Shown: positions 26,659 to 36,049 of the stretch, piece after piece | Numbering within the stretch: position 1 is the first letter of the stretch | Layout of the letters: each line of letters opens with the position of its first letter | NCBI GenBank assembly: GCA_964460845.1 | Contig: CAYWRZ010000012.1 | Coordinates: 23,810-87,809, forward strand | Direction of reading: 5' to 3' | DNA length: 64,000 nucleotides | Origin: CAYWRZ01 sp964460845 | GTDB taxonomy: Bacteria > Bacteroidota > Bacteroidia > Flavobacteriales_D > UBA2798 | Made by a program: the position numbers and the translations under genes | The notes under the pieces: model-generated | Databases searched by the model: none | What the model saw: only the letters and a program-made list of their open reading frames with translations | What the model was told of the DNA's origin: nothing

Positions 26659-28557
26659 TTAATCCAGTCCTACCCAATAACCTTTGGGATGCTTCACGGT
26701 ATAACGCAGCTTCCGGGTTTCTGTCTGCGAAGGTTCCAGCGTGATGTGCCAGCTCACAATTCCCGTTTTTTCCTCCAGCTTGCCGCCCGAACGTTCTTCC
26801 TGTTTCACCTCAATGCGGCTGTCGGCTGTTAAGGGAAACTGATCTTCGAGCAGCAGCGAAATTTTTTGCTTTTTACCGTTGCGTACCTTTATCTCCCATT
26901 CGCGCGCTACAAAACGGTCGCTGCCCACCCATTGCTTTTTCTGATAATCTCTTATTTTTTGGCGTTCTACCTGAATGTGCTTGTCGCGTCCTAAGGCTAT
27001 TTCGAGCGTATCGCTGAGGTATTTTACATCGATCAGCGTTTGACCTACATAAGTACCTTCAAAAAAGACCTGGGCCTGTCCTTCGAGCAGGTTGTACTGA
27101 TCCCATTGCGTGAGCCGGGCGGTGAGGAATACCTCTTTGTCAATCCGTGGGGCGCAGTAATACTGGTAAGTGGCCGGAAGCTCCAGCTCCTGTATTTCGA
27201 CCGTGTAATGCCGGGTGTCGGAAGGAATGGTATAAGGCTGTTCGATGCTGAATTCGGTTTGAATGATATTCTCGACGGGCGTCACTACCGGTACGCTTAC
27301 CGAAGCCGCCGAAGTTTTGTTTCTGCCCCTGGCGCCCCGCACAGGAGCACGTTCTACCGAAGCGGTAGAAACGGAGTGTTTCGCGGATGCTTCTTTAGTG
27401 ATAACTACTTCTTCCAGTCGAACCTCCTCTTCGGGTAGAATGACATTGAGCTTTTCGCCTGAAATGTTCAGCGTGGTAGTTTTATAACCTATGTAAGAAA
27501 CCTGTACCTGCTTTGCGTTGGGGGGTAGAGTGAGCATGTAAAAGCCCTCCATATCGGTGGCCGCACCGATAGTGCTGCCTACTACCATTACGTTGGCAAA
27601 GGCTAGCGGATCGCCGTATTCGTCGGTGACCCGCCCCTGCAATTTCAGGTACTGATTACCCGAATACCGATCAAAATTGGAACCCGCTTTTCGGGGTGCT
27701 GCGTACGCTTCGTTGAGCCGCAGCCACCAGGCCTGTAACTGTGGCTTTTCGGACGATACAGAGGGGTCGCCCGACGAAAGTGTGAGCTTCACCTTGTTCC
27801 AGTCTTCGCCGGTTTGTTGCGAAATATTGGCTTTGTAACGCAGGCTAAGCGGTTGGGAAATATCGTTTACTCGGATGTCGTACGTGGCATACCAGCGCGC
27901 ATTTTGTACGAGGTAATTCACGGTAAACGAAGCCCGGCTTTCCTGCTTCGCTGCTACTTTGATCACGATGGCATTTTCGAATATCGCTTTGGGCAACTTT
28001 TTGGCACTGAGCTCCTGACTTACACGCTGCTCTTCTTGTTGCAGTTGTTTTTGTTCGCGCCCGAGTCTGAGCTGCTCGGTTTTTATCTGTGTGAGGCGTA
28101 CCCGTGCGGTTTCCTGCGCTTTGATCACCTGATCGACCGCATTAGGCTGGTCGAGTATCAGTTTTTTTAAGGTAGAAATGATTTCTTCTTCGCTGCGCAG
28201 CACTTCGAGTTTTACCTGTATCTCTTCGAGCTTACGGCGTACTTCCTGCTCGCGGGCTTCGAGCGCGCGAATGTCGGCAGCGGGTGTTTGTTCGGTATAA
28301 TCCTGTTGGTAGTTGACCGATAACAGGGTGAAAGTGCCTTCTCCGTTTACCTGAATACTTTCTTTAAGCAGCAGTGGCGAAACGTTTTTCACTTTTATCA
28401 GGTGTTCGCCCACCGGAATGCTGAGCGTGCCGGTTCGGGTTACCTGGGCACCGTTGCGGAATACGGTTACGCCTTCGATGGTGGTTTTCAGCTCCAGGTC
28501 TTTTCCTTTTGCGGACAGACCCGACAGGAGTAATAAGAGAAATACACAATATTTCAT
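26659..28557 (-). CDS. MuiA-like DUF4139 exported protein with an inserted carboxypeptidase-regulatory-like domain
   Basis: The chosen start gives a clean signal peptide, MKYCVFLLLLLSGLSAKGKD. Of 632 residues, the first 80 or so match the N-terminal DUF4140-type domain (ELKTTIEGVTVFRNGAQVTR), and a charged coiled coil follows (about 90-180). A DUF4139 region (YLVQNARWYATYDIRVNDIS, KVKLTLSSGDPS) is interrupted near residues 310-390 by a carboxypeptidase-regulatory-like domain (LQGRVTDEYGDPLAFANVMV) that ends LEEVVIT, as in the N-termini of SusC-type receptors. DUF4139 resumes to the C-terminus (QWDQYNLLEGQAQVFFEGTY, RYTVKHPKGYWVGLD). The biochemical function of the family is unknown; envelope location is likely. 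Confidence 0.85.
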   Translation of the reverse strand: MKYCVFLLLLLSGLSAKGKDLELKTTIEGVTVFRNGAQVTRTGTLSIPVGEHLIKVKNVSPLLLKESIQVNGEGTFTLLSVNYQQDYTEQTPAADIRALEAREQEVRRKLEEIQVKLEVLRSEEEIISTLKKLILDQPNAVDQVIKAQETARVRLTQIKTEQLRLGREQKQLQQEEQRVSQELSAKKLPKAIFENAIVIKVAAKQESRASFTVNYLVQNARWYATYDIRVNDISQPLSLRYKANISQQTGEDWNKVKLTLSSGDPSVSSEKPQLQAWWLRLNEAYAAPRKAGSNFDRYSGNQYLKLQGRVTDEYGDPLAFANVMVVGSTIGAATDMEGFYMLTLPPNAKQVQVSYIGYKTTTLNISGEKLNVILPEEEVRLEEVVITKEASAKHSVSTASVERAPVRGARGRNKTSAASVSVPVVTPVENIIQTEFSIEQPYTIPSDTRHYTVEIQELELPATYQYYCAPRIDKEVFLTARLTQWDQYNLLEGQAQVFFEGTYVGQTLIDVKYLSDTLEIALGRDKHIQVERQKIRDYQKKQWVGSDRFVAREWEIKVRNGKKQKISLLLEDQFPLTADSRIEVKQEERSGGKLEEKTGIVSWHITLEPSQTETRKLRYTVKHPKGYWVGLD

Positions 28558-28611
28558 ATTCTTCTTTTCGGGGTAAGATGCCCCCACATCGAAGATTCCA
28601 TAAAAAAGCAT

Positions 28612-28650
28612 AAAAAAAACGGGAGATAAAGTGTGGTACTTATCTCCCGT
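28612..28650 (-). terminator. Terminator of yidC
   Basis: An 11-bp stem ACGGGAGATAA/TTATCTCCCGT is followed on the minus strand by a run of T. It lies just past the yidC stop. Confidence 0.9.
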
Positions 28651-28673
28651 TGATATAGGATGGCGTATAAGGC

Positions 28674-30620
28674 TTATTTTCTCTTCTTGCCTTGCTGCTG
28701 TTGCTGACGTTGACGAGCTGCTTCTTCGAGGCGTTGCATGAATGCCGATTTCTTAGGCGACTGCGGCTTTTTACGGTTTTCATGAATGGTGGCCAGCAGT
28801 TTTTTCTCGTCGATAAACCATTTTTTAATAGCCCACATGATAATGAGCGAGAGAATGTTACCGATAAAATAATAGTAGGTCAGTCCCGAAGAGAAATTAT
28901 TAAAGAAGAACAGCATCATGATGGGGAATACGTACATCATCACTTTCATACCGGGCATAGAGGTGTCCATTTGTCCGCTGTTCATACGGGTAATCAGAAT
29001 GGTCGATACGCACATGAGCAGGGTAAAGAGGCTGACATGGTCGCCGTAGAAAGGAATGTGGAATCCGAGCTGGAGAATGGAATCGTACGCAGAAAGGTCT
29101 TCGGCCCAGAGGAAACTTTCCTGACGCAGCTCGATGGCGGCGGGGAAAAAGCGGAATACGGCGATCAGTACGGGCATCTGAATCAGCAGGGGGATACAGC
29201 CCGCCATGGGATTCACGCCCGAACGGCGGTAAAGTGCCATCACTTCCTGCTGTTTTTTCATGGCATCTTCTTTACCGTAACGCTTGCCAATCTCTTCCAC
29301 TTCGGGTTTCAGCACACGCATTTTAGCGCTCGATTTGTAGTTGCGGTAGGTGAGCGGCATAATAAGCAGCTTCACGATAATGGTCAGCAACAGGATGATG
29401 ATGCCGTAGTTCAGTCCGAAGCTTTCTAAGAAATTAAACACCGGAATGACAAGGTATTTGTTCACCCAGCCGAAGATTCCCCAGCCGAGGTTGACAATAT
29501 TTTCCATGTCGTGTCCCATTTTTTTCAGCTCGTGGTAGTCGTTGGGACCGAAATAAAAACGCAGGGGCACTACCGTGTTACCCGAATTGGAACTCAGGTT
29601 GAGGTTGGCTTCGTATCCTTTGATATAACGCCCTGAATTCAAGGTGTTGATAGCAATTTCGGAACCCTGATTACGGATGCCCTCGGGCGAAAAGATAATG
29701 GCCGAGAAATAGCTTTGTTTGAAGGCTACCCAGTTCGTTACGGTTTCGAGCTGCAGCTTGTCGGAGCTGGTCTCGCTCAGGTAGGAACGTCCTTCGCCAT
29801 TGTATTTGTAGAACACCGAAGACACCATGCGCTCGTTGTCGATGAGCTTCTCGGTCGAAAGCATTTTCATCTGCCAGTTGAGCTCAATGCTTTGTACCAC
29901 TTCCTGCGGAAAGCCTTTTACATCGACCTTAAAATCGAGTATGTAAGAATCACCGTGCAGGGTATAAATAAAATCGATGTATTGCTTCGTACCGGTTGCT
30001 ACTACATTAGAAGAGGCCAGTCGAAATACCAACGTAACTGAATCGCTTTTTTCTACGCTTTGGATCGTAGGAGCTATGGTACTGAAATAGAAATCGCTCG
30101 TTTGCAAACGCTGATCTTCAAAGAAAAAGCTAAGCGCGAGCGAAGAAGAATCTTCATCGAACAGCCTGAGGGGCACTTTTTCGCCTTTATTGACAAAATC
30201 CTTGTAGGTCTGATATTCTTTCAGCTCAACGTATGCGATGTGTCCGCCCTTGGAGCGGAAATATACTTTCAGCTTTTCGTTTTCGAGCACGTAAAGGGAG
30301 TCTTCGCCAATGGCAGCGGCTGCGAATGCGCCGTAACGGCTTTGCAGACGGGCGGTTTCCTGTGCGGTTCGCAGCGAATCGTTCGAAACGGTGGCTACGG
30401 TAGAATCCGTATAGGCTCCGGAAGCTTGTACGAGGGTGGTGTCGTTCGACGCGGGTTCGGCTTCCACTTCAATCGGTTTGGCTTTTTGCTGTGCCAGTGC
30501 GATGCTGTCGCGTGCTGCCTGACGGGCGCGTTCTTCTTCGACCGACGGTGTGTTCAGGTAAGTGAAAATGCCCAAAATGAGCGCAATCAGAATCAGACCG
30601 ATGACGGATTTCCTGTCCAT
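28674..30620 (-). CDS. yidC: Membrane protein insertase YidC
   Basis: YidC inserts and folds inner-membrane proteins, alone or with SecYEG. The start MDRKSVIGLILIALILGIFT gives the N-terminal membrane anchor of the long Gram-negative form. Of 648 residues, a periplasmic beta domain spans about 90-370, and the conserved insertase core with five spans follows (YGIIILLLTIIVKLLIMPLT, MAGCIPLLIQMPVLIAVFRF, TYYYFIGNILSLI). The cytosolic tail is basic and glutamine-rich (RQRQQQQQGKKRK). A strong divergent promoter lies upstream and a terminator downstream, so it is monocistronic. Confidence 0.97.
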   Translation of the reverse strand: MDRKSVIGLILIALILGIFTYLNTPSVEEERARQAARDSIALAQQKAKPIEVEAEPASNDTTLVQASGAYTDSTVATVSNDSLRTAQETARLQSRYGAFAAAAIGEDSLYVLENEKLKVYFRSKGGHIAYVELKEYQTYKDFVNKGEKVPLRLFDEDSSSLALSFFFEDQRLQTSDFYFSTIAPTIQSVEKSDSVTLVFRLASSNVVATGTKQYIDFIYTLHGDSYILDFKVDVKGFPQEVVQSIELNWQMKMLSTEKLIDNERMVSSVFYKYNGEGRSYLSETSSDKLQLETVTNWVAFKQSYFSAIIFSPEGIRNQGSEIAINTLNSGRYIKGYEANLNLSSNSGNTVVPLRFYFGPNDYHELKKMGHDMENIVNLGWGIFGWVNKYLVIPVFNFLESFGLNYGIIILLLTIIVKLLIMPLTYRNYKSSAKMRVLKPEVEEIGKRYGKEDAMKKQQEVMALYRRSGVNPMAGCIPLLIQMPVLIAVFRFFPAAIELRQESFLWAEDLSAYDSILQLGFHIPFYGDHVSLFTLLMCVSTILITRMNSGQMDTSMPGMKVMMYVFPIMMLFFFNNFSSGLTYYYFIGNILSLIIMWAIKKWFIDEKKLLATIHENRKKPQSPKKSAFMQRLEEAARQRQQQQQGKKRK

Positions 30621-30643
30621 GTATCCCAAAAATTTTAGAGGGG

Positions 30644-30673
30644 CAAAGATACTATATTATGCCAATTACTCAA
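30644..30673 (-). promoter_or_regulatory. yidC promoter (TTG-N19-TATCTTTG)
   Basis: On the minus strand, TTG at 30673-30671 and a perfect -7 box TATCTTTG at 30651-30644 are separated by 19 bp. This matches the Bacteroidota housekeeping promoter, 23 bp before the yidC ATG. Confidence 0.75.
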
Positions 30674-30704
30674 TTTTACTTTATGAACGGTAAGCGTTTC
30701 AGGC

Positions 30705-30736
30705 TTTGTCTGATTGTGCTTTTTTCCTGATCTTTG
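30705..30736 (+). promoter_or_regulatory. Promoter of the TonB-like gene (TTTG-N20-GATCTTTG)
   Basis: TTTG at 30705-30708 and GATCTTTG at 30729-30736 (7 of 8 to TAnnTTTG) are separated by 20 bp. The -7 box ends 4 bp before the ATG at 30741, predicting a leaderless mRNA. It is divergent from the yidC promoter. Confidence 0.65.
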
Positions 30737-30740
30737 TACC

Positions 30741-31523
30741 ATGACCCCTGCGCGATTTTCCATTTTTCTGCGACAGTATCCTTATGTAATAGCTACTTTG
30801 CTGCTTCACCTGCTGGTGTTCCTGTATTCGCGTAATGCCGTGGTGGTCGAGGTGTATGAGCGGCAAACTCCCGGAAGCGAGACCATCGAGATGGTATTTG
30901 TGCCCGATGTACAGGTGCCTGCGCAAGAAGATGCGGTTGTATCTAATGCCGAAGGAGAAGCCATAAGCAACCGGGCTTTCGACCTGGCCGACAGTCGCGA
31001 AACGCGAACGGGGCGATACGATAGCCGCTTTAGCCGTTCGTCGGTCGATGATCAGGTGTACCGCGATCTGAAAGCCTTTGAACAGGCCGAATTTGATAGA
31101 CTGGCCGCTACTCGTGGCGAAAACGGAGGGAGTCAGGCCGGCGGAGAGTCGTCTGTAACTGCCCTGCCCGATAGGGTCTCGCGAGACCCGAATACCACTG
31201 CCAACGGGCAGGCACAACCGACTTCTTCGGGGGCATTTAAAGGCCGAACCACCGCCACCTACGATCTGCCCGGAAGAAAAGACGAACGCCTACCCATACC
31301 TTCGTACCGCTGTATAGGAAGCGGGGTGATAGTGGTGAAAATAAAAGTATCGCGTAACGGCAAGGTCACTTCGACGCGTATTGATGCCCAACAATCGTCG
31401 TACAGCGAAGAATGTATGGAAAAAGACGCCCTGACTTTTGCCGCCCGCGCCAAGTTCAGCGCTTCTTCGACCGCCGCCGAACCGCAGGAAGGAACCATTA
31501 CCTATACCTACGTAGCACAGTAA
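30741..31523 (+). CDS. TonB-like (energy-transducer type) protein
   Basis: A 260-residue protein with an N-terminal membrane anchor (about residues 11-27, YPYVIATLLLHLLVFLYS), a long periplasmic linker rich in Ser, Arg and Gly, and a C-terminal domain (about 185-260) resembling the TonB C-terminal fold: GVIVVKIKVSRNGKVTSTRI then a final strand ITYTYVAQ. Two cysteines (SYRCIGSG, SEECMEKD) could pair. The start MTPARFSIFLRQ is chosen because the promoter -7 box ends 4 bp before it. No ExbB/ExbD genes are adjacent; ppk follows 95 bp downstream. The function is inferred from the fold, so energy coupling is uncertain. Confidence 0.7.
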   Translation: MTPARFSIFLRQYPYVIATLLLHLLVFLYSRNAVVVEVYERQTPGSETIEMVFVPDVQVPAQEDAVVSNAEGEAISNRAFDLADSRETRTGRYDSRFSRSSVDDQVYRDLKAFEQAEFDRLAATRGENGGSQAGGESSVTALPDRVSRDPNTTANGQAQPTSSGAFKGRTTATYDLPGRKDERLPIPSYRCIGSGVIVVKIKVSRNGKVTSTRIDAQQSSYSEECMEKDALTFAARAKFSASSTAAEPQEGTITYTYVAQ

Positions 31524-31617
31524 AAATCCGGCATATAGCGCGTGTCGGACTTGTATTCCGAATCGGCAGGGCTTAACTTTGAGTTAACCTTCGCTTAACC
31601 TTCTTATTTTACCTTGC

Positions 31618-33711
31618 ATGGCTAAAAAAAAGAAAGACCTCATGGGCCAAAAGGCTGTAAAATTTGAAATCATTAACCGCGATCTGAGCTGGCTTTCTTT
31701 TAATGCCCGGGTCTTACAGGAAGCGGCCGACAACCGGGTTCCCTTGATCGAAAGGGTGCGTTTCCTCGGTATTTTTTCCAATAACCTCGACGAGTTTTTC
31801 AGGGTGCGGGTAGGTACCCTCAAACGGATGAACGCACTCGATCACAAGTCGAAAAAAGAGCTGGGTTTTGATCCGCGTCGTATTTTGGATAAGATACACC
31901 AGACCGTGCTGGAACAGCAAAAAGAGTTTGACCGTATTTTTCAGCTTATCACCAAAGAGCTCGAAGAAAAAGGTGTTTTTCACCTCACCGAAACGGATCT
32001 TTCTCCGGCACAAGGTGAGTTTGTGCGGCGTTATTTCCACGATTCGGTGCGTCAAAACCTGTTTCCTATACTGCTCGATAAAAAAAGCAGGTTCCCCACG
32101 CTTCGCGACAAAGCCATTTATTTGGCGGTAAGAATGGGCTACAGCCACGACGAAACGGCGGCGCATTATGCCCTGATCGAAGTGCCTTCGCGTATAGTGC
32201 CTCGGTTTTTGGTATTGCCCAAAGAGGGAGACAAGACCTTTTTCATGCTGTTAGACGATGTGCTGCGCTATTGCCTGAAAGAAATTTTCTCCAATTTTGA
32301 CTACGATACTTTCGAAGCTTATACCCTCAAAATGACCCGCGATGCGGAGCTCGATATTGATAACGACATCGCCCAAAGTTTCCTCGAAAAAATTTCCAAA
32401 AGCATCAAAAAAAGAAAACAGGGCCAGCCTGTACGCTTTATTTACGACAGTAAAATGCCGAAAGAGATGCTGCAATTTATCAGCAGAAAACTCAAACTTT
32501 CGGATGCTGAAAATATAATTGCCGGCGCCCGCTATCATAATTTTAAAGATTTTATCCGTTTTCCGGGTATCGATGCTTCGCTGCTCAACGAGCCCTGGCC
32601 ACCGCTTTCGCACCGTATGCTGGCCGGACAACGCAGTTTGTTTGACGTGATTCGCAAAAAAGACGTGCTGCTCAGCTTTCCTTTTCATTCGTTCGATTAC
32701 CTGATCGATTTGCTGCGCGAAGCGGCTATCGACCCGAGAGTGGTTTCTATTCAGATCAACCTGTACCGCGTGGGCGAAAAATCGAAAATTGTCAATGCGT
32801 TGATCAACGCGGCTAAAAACGGAAAACAGGTCACTGCCGTGGTGGAGCTACAGGCGCGTTTCGATGAAGAAAACAACATCAAGCTGTCGCGTAAATTGGA
32901 AGAAGAAGGCGTAAAGGTGATTTTCGGTGTGCCCGGCTTAAAGGTGCATTCCAAGCTGTTGCTCATTGCGCGGCGCGAGAAGAAAAAAACACAGCTATAC
33001 GCGCATATCGGTTCCGGAAATTTCCACGATAAAAATGCGCTGATCTACGGCGACCATTCCTTGCTTACTGCGCATACCCAACTGGTTACAGAGGTGCAGA
33101 AAGTGTTCGATTTTTTCAAGCGGAATTACGAGCGTGCCAATTTTAAGCACCTGCTCGTTTCTCCTTTTAATATGCGCAAACGGCTTACCGAGCTTATTCA
33201 GGAAGAGATTCGTCATGCGCGCGAAGGAAGACCGGCTTACATTTTACTCAAGCTGAATAACCTGGTCGATGAGGAAATGATCCGTAAGCTTTACCAGGCC
33301 AGTCAGTCGGGGGTGAAGATACAGCTTATCGTGCGGGGTATCTGCTCGCTGATTCCCGGCGTAAAAGGCATGAGCGAAAATATCGAAGCGCTGAGCATTG
33401 TGGATCGTTTTCTGGAACATGCCCGCGTATATGTGTTCGGCAACAACGAAAATGCGCTTATTTATTTGTCTTCGGCCGATTGGATGAGCCGGAATCTCGA
33501 CGGGCGTATCGAGGTGGCGGTTCCCGTTTTTGACCCCGATATCAGACAGACACTGCTCGATATTTTGGCCATTCAGCTCAAAGGCACTTCCAAAGCTCGT
33601 ATTATTGATCGCGCACAGCTTAACCGTTATGCGGGAGTACCCGGCAAGACGGCCTTTCGTTCGCAGTACGAAACGTATAAATACCTGCGTCAGAAACACG
33701 AAGAGGACTGA
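31618..33711 (+). CDS. ppk: Polyphosphate kinase 1
   Basis: Makes inorganic polyphosphate from ATP reversibly. The 697-residue product has the PPK1 N-domain (INRDLSWLSFNARVLQEAAD, GIFSNNLDEFFRVRV), head domain, and the two phospholipase-D-like C-domains. The phosphorylated histidine is H444 in LKVHSKLLLIARRE, and the second catalytic histidine is H601 in FLEHARVYVFGNNENA; IGSGNFHDKNA lies between. Length is normal. The exopolyphosphatase gene follows 121 bp downstream, giving a synthesis and degradation pair. Confidence 0.97.
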   Translation: MAKKKKDLMGQKAVKFEIINRDLSWLSFNARVLQEAADNRVPLIERVRFLGIFSNNLDEFFRVRVGTLKRMNALDHKSKKELGFDPRRILDKIHQTVLEQQKEFDRIFQLITKELEEKGVFHLTETDLSPAQGEFVRRYFHDSVRQNLFPILLDKKSRFPTLRDKAIYLAVRMGYSHDETAAHYALIEVPSRIVPRFLVLPKEGDKTFFMLLDDVLRYCLKEIFSNFDYDTFEAYTLKMTRDAELDIDNDIAQSFLEKISKSIKKRKQGQPVRFIYDSKMPKEMLQFISRKLKLSDAENIIAGARYHNFKDFIRFPGIDASLLNEPWPPLSHRMLAGQRSLFDVIRKKDVLLSFPFHSFDYLIDLLREAAIDPRVVSIQINLYRVGEKSKIVNALINAAKNGKQVTAVVELQARFDEENNIKLSRKLEEEGVKVIFGVPGLKVHSKLLLIARREKKKTQLYAHIGSGNFHDKNALIYGDHSLLTAHTQLVTEVQKVFDFFKRNYERANFKHLLVSPFNMRKRLTELIQEEIRHAREGRPAYILLKLNNLVDEEMIRKLYQASQSGVKIQLIVRGICSLIPGVKGMSENIEALSIVDRFLEHARVYVFGNNENALIYLSSADWMSRNLDGRIEVAVPVFDPDIRQTLLDILAIQLKGTSKARIIDRAQLNRYAGVPGKTAFRSQYETYKYLRQKHEED

Positions 33712-33832
33712 TCGCTGTGTGAAAAGGGCTTCTTATCGTTTTATTTTTTAACAATTTCCGCAATTTATTCAGGAATTTCGGGCAGGCTGCGGTCGAAACT
33801 TTACTTTTAAAGCGCCAAAACCGAATTGTATT

Positions 33833-34720
33833 GTGATATACGCGGCAATAGACATAGGTTCCAACGCCGGGCGATTGCTCATTGGCGATGTGGGAGAGAC
33901 GGAGGGATTTCCTGTCGTAAAGAAAATTTCGTTGACCCGGGTACCGCTCAGGTTGGGTGAAGACGTGTTTACCACCCGGAAAATCTCGCCCGTTCGTGTG
34001 CGGATGCTGATCAAAACCCTCAAAGCGTATAAGCTGCTGATGGAGGTGTACGGTATAGAGGTGTACCGTGCCTGTGCCACTTCGGCTATGCGCGAAGCTG
34101 AAAACCGGAAGGAAATTCTGGACGAGATCAGAAACGAAACGGGTATTAAGCTCGAGCTGATCGACGGAGATATGGAGGCGGAGCTTATTTTTTCTACCTT
34201 CTTTACCCAGCGTTTGGCGCGCGATAAATCGTATCTCTATATTGATGTAGGGGGTGGAAGCACCGAAATTTCGTTGCTCGAAAACGGCGAAAAAAAACAG
34301 TCGAAATCGTTCAAGATCGGCACCTTGCGTATTCTCAAAGGCAAGGTCGATGAAAAACGCTGGCTCGACCTGAAAGAATGGGTAAAAAGCCTCAATCCCG
34401 AACACCGCGAGATCATTGCGATTGGAACGGGAGGCAATATCAACCGTTTGCTCAAGATGAATCGCAGCGACGAGCACAACGAAATTCAGTACAGCGATAT
34501 CAAGCGATTACATGCTTACCTGAACTCGTATTCGGTCGAAGATCGCATTCACAAGCTGGGCTTACGTGCCGACCGGGCCGACGTGATCGTGCCTGCGGCC
34601 GATATTTACCTTTCGGTGATGCGCTACGCCGAAGTGAGTCAGATGTTTGTACCCAAAGTGGGCTTGTCGGATGGGATATTGTATGATCTTTACAAAAAGA
34701 GACAGAAGAAAAGAGAATAA
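33833..34720 (+). CDS. ppx: Exopolyphosphatase, Ppx/GppA family
   Basis: Hydrolyses terminal phosphates of polyphosphate, or the pppGpp 5'-phosphate in GppA-type enzymes. The 295-residue protein starts with GTG and has the two ASKHA ATPase-fold signatures YAAIDIGSNAGRLLIGD (residues 3-19) and YIDVGGGSTEISLLENG (near 138), with IGTGGNINRLLKM as a third phosphate loop. It is the short form, lacking the C-terminal HD-like region of E. coli Ppx. The position after ppk favours polyphosphate turnover. It is convergent with rarA. Confidence 0.9.
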   Translation: MIYAAIDIGSNAGRLLIGDVGETEGFPVVKKISLTRVPLRLGEDVFTTRKISPVRVRMLIKTLKAYKLLMEVYGIEVYRACATSAMREAENRKEILDEIRNETGIKLELIDGDMEAELIFSTFFTQRLARDKSYLYIDVGGGSTEISLLENGEKKQSKSFKIGTLRILKGKVDEKRWLDLKEWVKSLNPEHREIIAIGTGGNINRLLKMNRSDEHNEIQYSDIKRLHAYLNSYSVEDRIHKLGLRADRADVIVPAADIYLSVMRYAEVSQMFVPKVGLSDGILYDLYKKRQKKRE

Positions 34721-34741
34721 TTTCTGTCCGAATATTTCTGA

Positions 34742-36022
34742 TCAATACCCATACTTCTCTTTCCAGCGGTTTCTCAGAAACTGCCGCAGCTCTTCTTCGC
34801 GCTTGTTCTTGCCCGGCTCGTAAAACACGGTACCTTTTAGCGCCTCGGGCAAAAATTCCTGTGCTGCAAAATTGCCTTCGTAGCTGTGTGCGTACTTGTA
34901 TTCTTTGCCGTAACCTAGGTCTTTCATCAGCTTGGTAGGCGCATTGCGGATGTGCAAAGGCACGGGCTGATTACCGGTTTTCCGAACTGTTTCCTGCGCT
35001 TTGTTAATGGCGTCGTACGAAGCATTGCTCTTGGCCGAAGTAGCTAAGTAAATGGCGCATTGCGAAAGAATAATCCGCGACTCGGGCCAGCCTACCGAAT
35101 TGACCGCCTGAAAAGTGTTGTTGGCGATCACCAGCGCCGTAGGATTGGCATTGCCTATGTCTTCCGAAGCAAGAATCAGCATACGGCGGGCGATAAACAA
35201 GGGATCTTCTCCGCCTTCGACCATACGTGCCAGGTAATACACCGCTGCATTGGGATCGCTGCCCCGAATAGATTTGATAAAGGCCGAAATAATGTCGTAA
35301 TGCTGCTCCCCGCCTTTGTCGTACAAGGCCAGGTTTTGCTGGATAATTTCTGATACAGCACGATTGTTGATCCGTATTTCTCCCTCGGGCGAGGCATTCA
35401 CTACAATTTCGAGCGCGTTCAGCAGCTTGCGCGCATCGCCTCCCGAAATCATCAGCAAGGCATCGGTTTCTTCCAACACGATAGTACGCTGGCGCAAAAT
35501 TTCGTCTTCGCGAATGGTGTTTTCGAGCAGTCCGATAAGCTGCTCACGTTCAAGGTGACGCAACACGTAAACCTGACAACGCGAAAGCAAAGCGGAGATC
35601 ACTTCGAACGAAGGATTTTCGGTGGTGGCACCGATAAGCGTGATCCAGCCTTTTTCTACGGCTCCCAGCAGCGAATCCTGCTGCGCTTTGTTAAAACGAT
35701 GTATCTCATCGATGAACAAAATAGGATTCTGTGCGCCGAACAAACCCTGACTTTTTGCCTTTTCGATCACTTCGCGCACTTCTTTTACCCCCGAGCTGAT
35801 AGCGCTCAAGGTATAAAAAGGACGTTTCAGCGTGTGCGAGACAAGCTGCGCCAGGGTGGTTTTGCCCACTCCGGGAGGTCCCCACAAAATCATTGAAGGG
35901 ATATTTCCCGTTTGCAAGGCGTTGTACAATACCGAGCCTTTGCCTACAAGATGCTCTTGCCCCGTATATTCTGCAAGGCTTTTAGGACGCATTCGTTCGG
36001 CTAGAGGGGCGGTACTTAACAT
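34742..36022 (-). CDS. rarA: Replication-associated recombination protein A (RarA/MgsA)
   Basis: An AAA+ ATPase acting at stalled replication forks, related to clamp loaders. The 426-residue protein begins with the family motif PLAERMRPKSLAEYTGQEHL and has Walker A GPPGVGKTT (48-56), Walker B ILFIDEIHRFNKAQQ (D105/E106) and sensor 1 GATTENPSFEV. The RarA-specific C-terminal domain has YYLARMVEGGEDPLFIARRM, EDIGNANP and YGKEYKYAHSYEGNF. Full length. It is convergent with ppx, with 21 bp between stops. Confidence 0.96.
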   Translation of the reverse strand: MLSTAPLAERMRPKSLAEYTGQEHLVGKGSVLYNALQTGNIPSMILWGPPGVGKTTLAQLVSHTLKRPFYTLSAISSGVKEVREVIEKAKSQGLFGAQNPILFIDEIHRFNKAQQDSLLGAVEKGWITLIGATTENPSFEVISALLSRCQVYVLRHLEREQLIGLLENTIREDEILRQRTIVLEETDALLMISGGDARKLLNALEIVVNASPEGEIRINNRAVSEIIQQNLALYDKGGEQHYDIISAFIKSIRGSDPNAAVYYLARMVEGGEDPLFIARRMLILASEDIGNANPTALVIANNTFQAVNSVGWPESRIILSQCAIYLATSAKSNASYDAINKAQETVRKTGNQPVPLHIRNAPTKLMKDLGYGKEYKYAHSYEGNFAAQEFLPEALKGTVFYEPGKNKREEELRQFLRNRWKEKYGY

Positions 36023-36049
36023 GCAAAAAATTTAGACGCAGTAATGCCG

